Assembly: GCA_964019425.1 (NCBI GenBank)
Contig: OZ025818.1
Coordinates: 620,001-684,000, forward strand
DNA: 64,000 nt
Origin: Flectonema sp. DT1601
Lineage: Eukaryota; Euglenozoa; Diplonemea; Diplonemida; Diplonemidae
Direction of reading: 5' to 3'
Position 1 is the first letter of the stretch; each line of letters opens with the position of its first letter. Positions 1 through 9,172 of the stretch are shown here, piece after piece. The translations under genes and the position numbers were made by a program. The notes under the pieces are model-generated. The model did no database searches. It worked only from the letters and a program-made list of their open reading frames with translations, and was not told where the DNA came from.

Positions 1-805
1 CCACAGCCTTTCTAGTGGCTTCTGTGCATGCAGCAGTTGGATGAGTAAAATCTTTGCTGCAGTTTGAGAAAAAGGTGTTCCAACCACACTTGTCAACGGC
101 ATCAAAGTATGCAGGAGCTGGAATCAAAGCATGGGACCACATAAAAGTAACAAATGCGTACTCGTTAACATTGTAGTACCAGTCACTGTTAATGCCCGGG
201 TTACCAATAAGAAGACCCTTCATATTAAAGTTATTTGGTCTGTCAATAAGTTGTTCTGCGAGAGTTGGTCCGTAGTGTCCTCCGTATGATTCCGCGGTGA
301 TGTAGAAATCGTTGCTTTGGAATTGATTAAATACACTGAACCAAGACTTTAAGAATAAAAAGTTATCATAACTACTTTCAGCATCAGTAATGTTGTGATA
401 CTTACTGGTGTCATTGCTGAAAGAGAAACCAACTCCAGCAGGGGCTTCAAGGTAGATAACGTTAGCGATTTTGTTCCAAGACTGGTTATACAAGTTAACC
501 TTAATGTCTCCTGATGGTTGTTCGCTTAGTCTGAATGGTCCATGTTCTGTCCAGAAACCGTAAGCCATTGAACTAGAACCAGGCCCTCCGTTCATCCATA
601 ACACAACTGGGTCATTTGCAGGTGATCTCTGACTCTCAACAAACCAAAAGAATAACTCTGTTCCCTTTCCATCATTTAATGGCATGTAACCAGAGTACTG
701 CTTAAAGTGAATCGGGTCTGTCAGCCCTGGCAATGACGAGATCTCATAATCAGCTGGCGTCGACGCCAATGCGACAGTCAGAAGTGCTGGAACAAGTCCC
801 AACAT
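1..805 (-). CDS. Serine carboxypeptidase (peptidase family S10), secreted, 3' part outside window
   Basis: Secreted or lysosomal exopeptidase that removes C-terminal residues. The frame is open from an ATG at 805 to the window edge (268 codons). The first ~15 residues (MLGLVPALLTVALA) form a signal peptide. Family landmarks follow in order: the oxyanion-hole motif WMNGGPGSSS, the block NVIYLEAPAGVGFSFS, and the nucleophile motif TAESYGGHYGP with the catalytic Ser. The catalytic Asp and His would lie beyond position 1. The usual GESYAG core reads AESYGG here, a tolerated variant. A CAG at 827-829 (minus strand) leaves a 3' splice-site-like sequence 21 nt before the ATG, suggesting a 5'-leader intron whose donor would be at 1063. 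No in-frame join to the upstream ORF exists, so 805 is the likely start. Family assignment is secure; the substrate cannot be told. Confidence 0.93.
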   Translation of the reverse strand, partial: MLGLVPALLTVALASTPADYEISSLPGLTDPIHFKQYSGYMPLNDGKGTELFFWFVESQRSPANDPVVLWMNGGPGSSSMAYGFWTEHGPFRLSEQPSGDIKVNLYNQSWNKIANVIYLEAPAGVGFSFSNDTSKYHNITDAESSYDNFLFLKSWFSVFNQFQSNDFYITAESYGGHYGPTLAEQLIDRPNNFNMKGLLIGNPGINSDWYYNVNEYAFVTFMWSHALIPAPAYFDAVDKCGWNTFFSNCSKDFTHPTAACTEATRKAV

Positions 806-1063
806 CTTGTTAACGTTTAGGTGTATCTGCGCGAAATGAACATAATTATTATTATCTATTATTTTCATTTTTTTTTTTTAAATGTAAATTGTATGTAAAT
901 GAAACCATCCCATAACAGGATGACAATCGAATATTTTATTTGTTGTGTAGATCTTTCTAGCAGGAGATTTCAGCGTGTGGTGATGAACCTGTTTGAATTA
1001 TATTATGAAAAAAAAAATTTAAAAAAAACACACGTTGTTTTTTTCTGTCTAATCACAACATAC

Positions 1064-1226
1064 CTTCAAGAGAACTATTCAGACTAGGATCAGAAGGAGA
1101 ATGCATCCAAAGTTTTGGTAGCGTCATCATGTGGCCTCCATATGTGATAGGTGGCGGTGACATAAATCTGGCATCACATTCAGCTCCGCAATCAGGAAGG
1201 GCTATGCCAGACACTGTTTGACTCAT
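1064..1226 (-). other. Possible 5'-leader exon with upstream ORF before the carboxypeptidase
   Basis: An ATG at 1226, with an in-frame TAA two codons upstream, opens a 54-codon ORF (starts MSQTVSGIALPDCGAECDAR). It ends at a good donor (AAG|GTATGT, exon end 1064). Splicing to the acceptor at 827-829 gives a 237-nt intron. In that join the ORF continues DTPKR and stops 4 nt before the carboxypeptidase ATG, so it would be an upstream ORF in the leader, not an N-terminal extension. It could instead be the first exon of another gene. No family was recognised. Confidence 0.3.
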
Positions 1227-1280
1227 TAATTAGTATTCAAAAACATTAATAAAAACAAACCATTTAGATAAGCAGCCTTT

Positions 1281-1467
1281 ATATATGAGGACGTGCCAAA
1301 AGTAGGGCCTATTTTGTCACGGGTAACTGCCGGCCTCTAAATCTTGGTCTGAGCACTTTTTTGGCCCACTCTGTATATTAGAAAACTCAATTCCGGGTCT
1401 GGGATACAACTTTACTTATCACCAGTTCAAAAATTCTGCAATTTTTAGGGGAAATTGACTGTATTAC
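1281..1467 (+). repeat. Left terminal inverted repeat of the 1.4 kb element
   Basis: About 187 bp, the inverted counterpart of 2504-2688. The inner part (roughly 1320-1467) is nearly identical to its partner. The outer 40 bp holds most of the differences. Confidence 0.85.
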
Positions 1468-1734
1468 ACTGTAAGATGTGTGTGCACAGTCGAGACCAAT
1501 TTGTAAGGTAGTAGTAGGAGAGTGTCACTCGCTTGAATCACAGCTTCACAAATAACAATGACAATTAAGGATACTCTAGAACGAGAGCCACTGTGACAGG
1601 CATTTCGGCAGCATATCAAATGTCATCCAGACCTCATCGAGAGTGGGCACCGGTGCGTACCCTCACCGAGGTGGCAGGCGTACTCCGCGCTCAGCGACAC
1701 AACACCTGTATTCCTCTTCTTTGAAGAGCAAGAA

Positions 1735-2232
1735 GTGAGTGTGCAGAACCTCCGCATCCCAGCCGTAACCAGCATCCCCACCTACCGAAAGGATACTTCA
1801 GGTCAGATATATATCACAGCTTTCTCTGACGAAAACCAGCAATTTGCACTTGATGGAGGTAAGGCTACTTTGCTACTGAACCACAAGCCCAAAATATCAG
1901 ATAAGCTTCCCCTTACTAGAGCTGAGAAGAGTTCATTGGATCTACACCTTGACACAACCGCGGACAACAACAAGTCTGAAGAGATAGAGCACAGCCAGCA
2001 TATCGATTCCCTGAAGAATAAACGAGCAAGAAAAGAAGCCCTCTTTGAAAGGTTAGACAGGGAGCCCACAATCCAACAACGAGCCTGCAAACGGAAAAGT
2101 GCCCCCGAGAAGCCTGTTAGAAAGAAGCGCCAATGCAGCCAGTGCAGCTCTCTTAATCATGATCTCCGAAATTGTCCAGATCGTCGTTCTGAATCCGAAA
2201 GCTCTGATTCAAGTAGCAGTGTAACTCCTTAA
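1735..2232 (+). CDS. Zinc-knuckle protein inside the inverted-repeat element
   Basis: A 165-codon ORF read from a GTG; the same frame stays open upstream to about 1597 without an ATG, so the true start is unknown and an upstream part may be lost or spliced. The C-terminal half is charged, with a basic cluster (KRKSAPEKPVRKKR) followed by CSQCSSLNHDLRNC, a CX2CX4HX4C zinc knuckle, then a Ser-rich acidic tail. Zinc knuckles of this kind end many Mutator-like transposases and also occur in nucleic-acid-binding proteins of other elements. No DDE core is visible. It is the only plus-strand coding candidate in the window and lies wholly between the inverted repeats, so it is probably element-encoded. 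Confidence 0.45.
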   Translation: MSVQNLRIPAVTSIPTYRKDTSGQIYITAFSDENQQFALDGGKATLLLNHKPKISDKLPLTRAEKSSLDLHLDTTADNNKSEEIEHSQHIDSLKNKRARKEALFERLDREPTIQQRACKRKSAPEKPVRKKRQCSQCSSLNHDLRNCPDRRSESESSDSSSSVTP

Positions 2233-2503
2233 AAAACGTAAGTGTGTACAACATTATTAGTAAGTTAGTGTAGGTGCAGAATGCACACGAATGATCAATA
2301 TCAGTCCATCAGTCCTCTTAGCTTCGCTGCTTGTGCCAAAACTTACGTATTAATTTTGGCATGCAGTTTCTAAATTCACCGGATGGGGATGGGTCTGCTT
2401 GCCCAGGATATGGAGTCCGACAGCCACGGAGAACAATGCATCTAATTGCAGAAGTCTGATATGTGAAGTAAACCTGCCCCCTGTATGTGTACTGCATAAC
2501 ACA

Positions 2504-2688
2504 GTAATACAGTCAATTTCCCCTAAAAATTGCAGAAATTTTGAACTGGTGACAAGTTGTATCCCAGACCCGGAATTGAGTTTTCTAATATACAGAGTGG
2601 GCCAAAAAAGTGCTCAGACCAAGATTTAGAGGCCGGCAGTTACCCGTGGTACAAAATGGTACCCTACTTTTGGCATCCTCTCATATAT
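2504..2688 (-). repeat. Right terminal inverted repeat of the 1.4 kb element
   Basis: About 185 bp, reverse-complementary to 1281-1467. It includes the same internal block with GAGTGGGCCAAAAAAGTGC, which resembles the tips of some mariner-like repeats. Confidence 0.85.
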
Positions 2689-2730
2689 TTTTGTTGATTG
2701 TCAGCTAATTTTACTGGCGGCACAGGGATA

Positions 2731-2805
2731 TAGATAACACAAAAACCATAACAAACAACGGCTCTTAATCTGAATAGTTTCTTCTCCGACTTCGTCGGTG
2801 CAACA
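2731..2805 (+). repeat. Dispersed direct repeat, copy 1
   Basis: Shares TAGATAACAC, then after a variable stretch the block TCTTAATCTGAA(A)TAGTTTCTTCTCCGACTTC, with 4378-4456. It lies 43 bp beyond the right inverted repeat of the mobile element. The unit is too short to classify. Confidence 0.6.
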
Positions 2806-4009
2806 ACAAAAAAAAAAAAAAAAAAAAAAACTAATAACCACATACGACTACTCCCGCTGTGTACAATTTTTCTTAAACCACCTGATTTCACAGTGGTTCC
2901 CATTAGTTAAAGCAGATTTTTCTGCTTTTTTTTTTTTTTTTTTTTTAAAGTACCTGTTTAAAAAATATAGTAAGGAAATTATGAGGGCTTACCTGTGAAA
3001 AAAACCTTATGAGAAAAAAAAAAAAAAAAAAAAAATGAAATTTACCAACAGACGACACTGCTTACAGAAACATGAATAGACAACAGAGAAAACTTACAGA
3101 AACTGTGCCAGAAACAGGGGGCATATGAGACTTTTAAAAAGCCAGCTGTTCGTGAGATAAGGCAAAAGAAGAAAAAAAAGGGGACAACAGAAAGAAAAAA
3201 AAGTTTTACAAAAAAAATAAATTAAATCTTTGACAACCTTCGTTACAAACGTAGTAATTTGTTTTTGAATCACATAATCACTCTCATCACTTTTTTTTTT
3301 CTTTCTGGTATTTAAAAATTTTTAACAAAAATATAGTAACAACTAAGATGCTCACTATCACAATAAAAAGTAAAAGAGATAAACTACACAATTTTTTTTT
3401 TTCTCTCCTTTTAAAATTCGTTATCCATCCACCTACCCCACTCACAAGATACAAGACAGGAGAGAGTAAAAAAAAAAAAATCAGTCGAAAGATAAATCGA
3501 TAGAAAAGTAATATAAAAAAAACTGTACCTACACATCTGTTGTTATCGAGATAAAAAAAGTTTCTTTTTATCACTTGCTTTTTTTTTTTTTTTTTTTAAA
3601 TTTTATTTTATAGTCCATATGCAGGAATGCGGATTAAAAGTTCAAATTGTTAACCTCATTTGAGGGGGGTTGCTGAGGGGATGGGGAGAATTGAACCAAG
3701 AAAAGAGAAAAAAAAACGATTTTCTCGAACTAAAAACAATTAGAAATTGTGAAAAAACTACATAAACAATACAAAAAAAAAAAAAAAAAAAAGGAAATCC
3801 CCCTACCTCTTTTCATTGCAACTAGGTTTGGCAGTTTCAAGTTGCTTTATATTTAATCATATCAAGTTACCCCCCCCCCTCTTTTTTTCTTTTTTTTTTC
3901 TACTATCATTATTTTTTTTTCCCCCCCTCGAAATCCTCGACTCCAAACGCTACGGTTATATAACAGAAAAAGTAACTATTGGAAAAACTAATTAGAAACA
4001 CAGTTTCCC

Positions 4010-4071
4010 ACCGAGCTTGCTTTAGGACACATGCGTTAATGTGCCGCCCCAGCCAAACTCCGCACCTGACT
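4010..4071 (+). repeat. Direct repeat of ~62-76 bp, copy 1
   Basis: The block from GAGCTTGC(T/C)TTAGGACAC through GCGTTAATGTG to CCCCAGCCAAACTCC and CACCTGACT recurs at 4157-4232 with a 13-nt insertion in the second copy. Downstream, 4120-4135 contains CGAGCAAGCTTTTA, which could pair with the start of copy 1 (CGAGCTTGCTTTA) around a 100-nt loop. This may be a short interspersed repeat or part of a structured RNA; neither can be shown. Confidence 0.6.
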
Positions 4072-4156
4072 CGAACGAGGGGTCACGAGCTGAAACCCGC
4101 TTGTCAAGATCGCGTATCGAGCAAGCTTTTACCCCTATGTACGTGAGATTTCTGTT

Positions 4157-4232
4157 CTCACTGAGCTTGCCTTAGGACACCTGCGTTAATGTGTAACAGA
4201 TGTGCCACCCCAGCCAAACTCCCCACCTGACT
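4157..4232 (+). repeat. Direct repeat of ~62-76 bp, copy 2
   Basis: Second copy of the block at 4010-4071, with a 13-nt insertion after GCGTTAATGTG that repeats part of the flanking sequence. Confidence 0.6.
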
Positions 4233-4377
4233 GGTGTCTCCAAATGTCTGAAAGGAGAAGGAAACTTTTTCAAAAGTAAATAGAAATCCCAGAAAAAGGT
4301 ATCCATTCAAGATATCATCCTTTATATTATATTGATCGTAGACAGCAAGTACTGAAGTTGAAACGCACAAGAGAAAA

Positions 4378-4456
4378 TAGATAACACTTTTTGACCATAA
4401 ATATAAACGGATCTTAATCTGAAATAGTTTCTTCTCCGACTTCATTAATACAACGA
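4378..4456 (+). repeat. Dispersed direct repeat, copy 2
   Basis: Partner of 2731-2805, same orientation. The two differ by small indels and scattered substitutions, so they are older than the RPS27 duplication tract described below. Confidence 0.55.
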
Positions 4457-5360
4457 AAGAAAAAAAAAACCGTAAAAAAAACTAGCAGTTGTTTGTTTGG
4501 GCACGAAACTGTTAACCCCCCCCCCCCCGGGTTAACGTGTGCTGTCAAGAAAAGGGGAAAAAAAATGACAAAAGAGCAGAATAACTTATTGTAGTAAAGT
4601 GGTAGTACAAAAAGTAAAATAAAAAGTATTCAGCAAGACTAAGGAGACTACTTGTGTCTGATCAGCTGTTTGCTTAGTTGGCATTTAGGTTGTTGGCGTA
4701 GTAAGTGGTTAGCAAAATACAAAACTGATGACTACGAGGCGTCTGAGTAGCCCCGTCATCAGTAAGGACCCAATCACGAAGATTGTAGTTTCATAGTATC
4801 GGCTGGAAGTGATCGACTCTGTGCTCCTCACGTTCCCAGAGGCTAACAGGTTGAAAACTAAAGAAAAAGAGATATGATCTGGGAGTTGAGGGGGTAGTGA
4901 AAAAAAAAATAAAAAAAACCTTTTTTTTTTATTCCATACACAACATCTTTCCTTATAATACGACTTTACTTGCCATATGCCCACATACCACGAAAAGAAA
5001 ATAGAAACCCCCCCCCGGAACCGCCCCCAGTTGTCCAAGATATTACAACTGTACTGTGGGCTTACCGAAAGTTTTATAAAAGTACAACAAAAAGATTGGG
5101 CAGCACATAGCCATATCACTCAGCAAGAAATGAAAACAAAGGATCAGGTAAGATGACAGTCAGTTTATGGTCGTAACTGCGACGGACAATTGTTGCTCGC
5201 TGTAGTACAGATTCACTACAAACAAAATAAATAAATAAAAATCCGGAAAAACAAAAAAAAATACAATTTAAAAAAAGAAACAAAACTTTGTACACAAAAA
5301 AATACACTACTTTATTTATTTATTTATTTATTTTTTTTTTTTCCTCACAAGGAACTTGCC

Positions 5361-7184
5361 TCACCGTTTTCCTTCTATGGGAGTCGTAGAAATCCCATCC
5401 ACAGAGTGAGTCAAGAACTGCTGCCAGTGAGAAAATTGTTCAGACGGCATAGCAAATATTAAACGAATATTAAGTGACTCAAGAAGAACGAGTTCCCAAC
5501 CAGGAACAGCAGGCGAGGAGCAAAACTGAGAAGTATGATCGAAATAAGAACAGAAAATCTTTACATCAGACAACAAGACTGAAACGTTAGATGACGAACC
5601 GTCAGCTGGCGTCACCAATATACAATTGTGAGACACATCGTATGAGATTTCCGTTTTGTGATATTTTAGTTTTCCAGATCCCTTCTCGCCTCCAGACTGC
5701 GAATAGCAAATCATCGCTGAAGGTGATGAATATTTATTTCCATTTTGACGATCAGGACTCTCACTTTGATGTAATTTTAATTGTTCTTTCTTCAATTCTC
5801 CGATGTATTCGTGTTGTTGTTGCAGAACTTCAATATAAGATAGTATCGAAACTTTATTATGATTAATCGAGTCAGTCTGAGACAATGAAAGACGCTGTTT
5901 CTTACCAACCGTCATATCAGGAGTACCACGATGATCAGAGTTTGAATTTCCATTTGTTCGTCTACCAAATGCTCCTTCAATTGTTAGTTCAGCGTTCCGT
6001 TGATACCACAACTCCGGAGGATCCATTGGAGGATTAGATTCATGAAGCATCGCTATGTAGATGTCGGAGTTATTTGGTAATACTGCACTGGATGACAACA
6101 CACTCCAAACAGCAGTACTTTTATCAAATATATAAACCACACTGAAATGAGAAGGCGGGACATTAACTGCTGATGATAAAACAGTCACATCCCTACTGCG
6201 ATTCGTACATGAAAGAGATACTTTTTCTGGGGGTCTCATATGCTTAACATGAGCCTGTGACCAAACAGCTGCTGAACTGGTAGTCTTTGCAGGTGTTGTT
6301 TCAGAATCAGAGTCTGCTATGAGGTTATTTTTAAGTCTTTCATGCATACACTTAGCACTGTAAAGTGATAAAAAAAGTTGACTGCCCTCCGACAACACCG
6401 CATCACTTCTCAATGAAATCCAATCCCCACTGTTCTGTTGGTACAGTAATAATTTTTTTATCATTGATACGGTTATATCCGGTATTGAAACAGATATTTT
6501 TAACAGGTCACCAGATCTTTCATTCTTCGGTAGAAGAACTTTTCTATATTGTTTTACTCTCGTAGCAACATCACTATACCAAATAATAACTGATACCAAG
6601 TTGAGTACTCCGGTACTCTCAACAGGAACCACACGAAATGATGAAGATTGGTAATGCGGAGATGTTAGAGCTGAATCGCTTGTACATCGAACTGACATAC
6701 TGTCAGGTGTTTCAGTTGTTGGGAATTGCGGACACTGAAGTGAAGGTGGTGTTACTGGATTGTAATGAGATCCAATGGTAGTAGGAACTGGAGGAGTAAA
6801 GACTCCTTCATCATCAGTGTTGTCCGTAACATATTCATGTAGTTCTTGTAAGACTGCTTCAAGTTCTTCATCAGAGGCTATCCTGTTCATGCAGCTATGA
6901 CATACGTGAACTTGAATCGGAAATATTTCTGCCCACTGTTGAAACGCATCAAGCGAGATTGGTTCTTTTATGTTTGCTACATTCATAACAAAAGCCGCAT
7001 CAAGCATCGGTACAACTCCTCTACTGGAGAGACCCTTTCTGAAATCTTCAGACGTAATGTGACCCGTCTTCCTTACATCTAACAGACGAAATATCGCTGC
7101 GGCTTTTTGAGATGCCGTTGCCTGTGGTGGATACGACATTCCAGGTGGTGTTCCGCCATCGCTCGCTGATTGATATCCATTCAT
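5361..7184 (-). CDS. EF-hand-like / PH-like domain protein of unknown function, 607 aa
   Basis: Single-exon gene, ATG at 7184, TGA stop. Residues ~24-92 form an EF/EH-type helical pair with the loop DVRKTGHITSEDF; it lacks acidic residues at several Ca-binding positions, so binding is doubtful. A linker rich in Pro, Ser and Thr follows. Two related beta-rich segments come next (about 195-285 and 315-385). Both carry a Trp followed by L-x-S-x-AVL and a closing Y/F-I/L strand, suggesting an internal duplication. After a short coiled coil (SYIEVLQQQHEYIGELKKEQ) the last ~110 residues look like a PH fold, with a C-terminal helix containing FSHWQQFL. This layout suggests a membrane- or cytoskeleton-associated adaptor, which is inference only. 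An AG lies 3 nt before the ATG, so a leader splice site is possible. Confidence 0.8.
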   Translation of the reverse strand: MNGYQSASDGGTPPGMSYPPQATASQKAAAIFRLLDVRKTGHITSEDFRKGLSSRGVVPMLDAAFVMNVANIKEPISLDAFQQWAEIFPIQVHVCHSCMNRIASDEELEAVLQELHEYVTDNTDDEGVFTPPVPTTIGSHYNPVTPPSLQCPQFPTTETPDSMSVRCTSDSALTSPHYQSSSFRVVPVESTGVLNLVSVIIWYSDVATRVKQYRKVLLPKNERSGDLLKISVSIPDITVSMIKKLLLYQQNSGDWISLRSDAVLSEGSQLFLSLYSAKCMHERLKNNLIADSDSETTPAKTTSSAAVWSQAHVKHMRPPEKVSLSCTNRSRDVTVLSSAVNVPPSHFSVVYIFDKSTAVWSVLSSSAVLPNNSDIYIAMLHESNPPMDPPELWYQRNAELTIEGAFGRRTNGNSNSDHRGTPDMTVGKKQRLSLSQTDSINHNKVSILSYIEVLQQQHEYIGELKKEQLKLHQSESPDRQNGNKYSSPSAMICYSQSGGEKGSGKLKYHKTEISYDVSHNCILVTPADGSSSNVSVLLSDVKIFCSYFDHTSQFCSSPAVPGWELVLLESLNIRLIFAMPSEQFSHWQQFLTHSVDGISTTPIEGKR

Positions 7185-7496
7185 TCTCTGATACTTACAT
7201 CACACGAATATTAATTATTTATGTAGGTTTTTTTTCTGTTTTTTTTTTTAATGTCTATTCTGGTAAAAAAAAAAAATAGATTTTAGTTTCCTTAAACGAC
7301 AAATATATAAAATTAAAATACGAAAAATACTTCTTCAAATAAAAAAAAAAGCTGATATGATGCCTTTTTTTACTACTTTTTTTTCGCTCAAAAATAAAAA
7401 ATAACGACTTGCGTAAGAAAAAACACACATAAGGTGTTTGAATTTTTTTTTTTTTTTTTTTCGAGAGAGGGAGCAGTTTTTTTGAGGGCCGTAGTC

Positions 7497-8181
7497 TTAA
7501 CGGTATCTCCAGAATCTGACGACGTTGTGTCTTTTCCAAACAGCTCTGGCACTCGGTCTGAACTGGTTGGCTTTGTGTCCCTTGTGACGAAGACCACGGT
7601 GCTTACGTCCGGCGCTGGTCAATCCTCTGGCTTCACGTCTCTTGTGAACAGACTTAGCGATCCAGTTGATTCTTGGGTCTCTTCTGATTGATGGAGCAGC
7701 AGTGTTAATACAAATGACTTCATACCACTTGAAGGTACCATCACTGTTTACCCAGTAAGAGTTCAATACTCTCAAGGATCCAATAGCACGGCCAACCTTC
7801 TCTTCAGCGATAGACTGAATGTTCTTCTTGTTCTTCAACTGGTTAACACCAGCAGTCTTTGGCTTACCGTAACAGATACCTCTGTGAGCTGGTCTCTTAC
7901 GTCCTCCACGACGGATCTGTTGGATTTGTTTTTTTTTAAGATCAGCTGGCGTATCACTGAATTGGTTGATTAAATAATTCACATACACGAATACGGAAGA
8001 CGCTGTATCCATCCTTACGCTTGTAACCCATACGACGTGCCTTCTCTGGTCTAGTTGGGTGAGGAACTCTGATCAGACGCTTCTGATGACGGTACTCCCA
8101 ACATCTGACACGCTGAAGGAATCGAAGCACGTCAGACTGCTTCTTCTTCCATACCTCGTTCATGTAGGTATAGGCTCCCAT
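7497..8181 (-). CDS. RPL15: 60S ribosomal protein L15 (eL15)
   Basis: Core protein of the large cytosolic ribosomal subunit, contacting 28S rRNA. Two exons: 8181-7987 and 7916-7497, joined across a 70-nt intron (7917-7986; donor GTATGT, acceptor AACAG). The join gives [12 protein letters not shown], matching the family, and 204 residues, the usual eukaryotic length. Diagnostic stretches include [17 protein letters not shown] at the start, [27 protein letters not shown] and the basic C-terminus ending RFWRYR. Upstream, CAACAG at 8195-8200 lies 13 nt from the ATG and a CAG|GTACTA donor at 8267 would make a 73-nt leader intron, as is common in ribosomal protein genes. It is followed upstream by the two RPS27 genes on the same strand. 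Confidence 0.97.
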
Positions 8182-8194
8182 CTTGAGATGACTA

Positions 8195-8267
8195 CTGTTG
8201 GAAATAATAATAATATCGCATGAAGGGAATCATCCAACAGCCGAATGCTATCCATCGCTACTAGTAC
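8195..8267 (-). other. Probable 5'-leader intron of RPL15
   Basis: 73 nt between CAG|GTACTA and a U-rich 3' end TTATTATTATTTCCAACAG, ending 13 nt before the start codon. The size matches the coding introns of this region. The donor is GTACTA rather than the common GTATGT. Confidence 0.45.
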
Positions 8268-8436
8268 CTGCTGGTGGGGAAGAAATAATAATATGCGCGT
8301 TTCACTTGTGTTTGTTCTCCTTTTTAAACAAGAAAAGTAAAAAGTATTTTACATTTTTCTCGATATTTCTTTTATTTTTTTAACTACTTGATAATAACTG
8401 AAACTAGCTTTCCAGTGAAACCGATCCCCCCCAAGT

Positions 8437-8853
8437 CTACTCGTTCTTGGTACGGAAGGAGCTTCCTGGGGTAAGACGGGCCTGTTGTTTTTGTTGTTTA
8501 TTTGTTCTTTACCTACAAATAACACTAGAAAATAATAAAACAAAATTAAAACACACCTTTCCACCAGCTGGCTGAGCAAGAACGGTGCTGCATGAAGCAC
8601 AAACAACGACGGTGGATGCGTGGCTGAAGATGGTGGTGACCTGTTTGATTTTTTTTTTTTGAAATTCTATGCATATCCACAAACTAACCAGCAGCGAAAT
8701 AAAAAGTAAAAAACACTATCATACCTGGAAGCATGAAGGGCACTTAACGTCAAGAAAGCTTGACTTTGGTCCCTGAACTAATCTCTTACGCTTGTGGGCG
8801 TTCTTCTGGTCCTTAAGGGAAGGGTACAAGATGTCAGCGTCGAGGAAACCCAT
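8437..8853 (-). CDS. RPS27: 40S ribosomal protein S27 (eS27), copy A
   Basis: Zinc-binding small-subunit protein. Three exons: 8853-8725, 8640-8557 and 8481-8437, joined at GTATGA, GTGTGT and matching CAG acceptors, giving 85 residues (family norm ~84). The product begins [20 protein letters not shown] and contains the four-Cys zinc motif, CPSC in exon 1 and CASC in exon 2, and ends [14 protein letters not shown]. The second intron is 75 nt; the first contains a T-rich tract. A strong pyrimidine-rich 3' splice site (CCTTTCCCTTCAG) lies 25 nt before the ATG, and a GAG|GTAAGG donor at 9067 would make a 189-nt leader intron. It lies immediately downstream of copy B and encodes the same protein. 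Confidence 0.96.
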
Positions 8854-9172
8854 TTTGTTTTTGGTATCAAGTAGCGAGCTGAAGGGAAAGGAACAGAAAC
8901 TAAATGTTTTTTTGAGAAAAAACACACAAACACAATTCTCCAATAAGCCGTAATTCAAGGATCTTGTAAAAAAGACCCATTCTTATTTTATGATATAGAT
9001 CTGAAGGAAAAGATGTAAAATAAAGTTTGCGATGTCTGACGTGATCTCATCATCAAGGCCTCCTTACCTCGTCCCTAAAGGAAAGGAAGTCTTTTCGAAT
9101 GGACACCATTTTGTGTTTGATAAAAAAAGACAATTCATCATAACAGCTGGCAATTACTATAAAAGTCTTTTC

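Larger units (their letters stand above)
1281..2688. mobile_element. Small DNA-transposon-like element with long terminal inverted repeats
   Basis: Two inverted copies of ~186 bp (1281-1467 and 2504-2688) match over their whole length with only a few mismatches and small indels. They enclose about 1 kb. The ends read ATATATGAG and are flanked by CTTT on the left and TTTT on the right, so the target-site duplication is ambiguous (TTT or TA). Long inverted repeats plus an ORF ending in a CCHC zinc knuckle resemble Mutator-like DNA transposons, but no transposase catalytic core is visible. It is therefore best described as a non-autonomous or internally deleted element. The close match of the two repeats suggests a fairly recent insertion. 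It sits just upstream of the carboxypeptidase leader. Confidence 0.75.
2689..5360. other. Intergenic region rich in homopolymer runs and short repeats
   Basis: About 2.7 kb without a supportable gene. It contains poly(A) and poly(T) runs (for example 2809-2830, 2929-2946, 3577-3597, 3773-3792), C runs near 3870 and 4517, a TTTA microsatellite near 5312-5330, and two dispersed repeat pairs listed separately. The ORFs here are low-complexity translations of these runs. Confidence 0.7.

Noticed and set aside
899-1087. 62-codon plus-strand ORF
   Set aside because: Overlaps the proposed leader intron, has no domain, and ends in low-complexity A/T sequence.
1735-2232. CCHC zinc knuckle taken as evidence of a retroelement or virus-like element
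   Set aside because: No long terminal direct repeats, polymerase, integrase or capsid features; long inverted ends fit a DNA transposon better.
4060-4140. Possible tRNA on the minus strand
   Set aside because: A GTTCGAGTC stretch recalls a B box, but no T stem, anticodon arm or A box can be folded.
4709-5119. 136-codon minus-strand ORF
   Set aside because: Composed of F, S and L runs from A/T tracts; no domain and no proper start context.
5893-5928. GTAAGA...CAG inside the 607-residue gene as a micro-intron
   Set aside because: Only 29 nt, not a multiple of three, and the frame is open without removing it.
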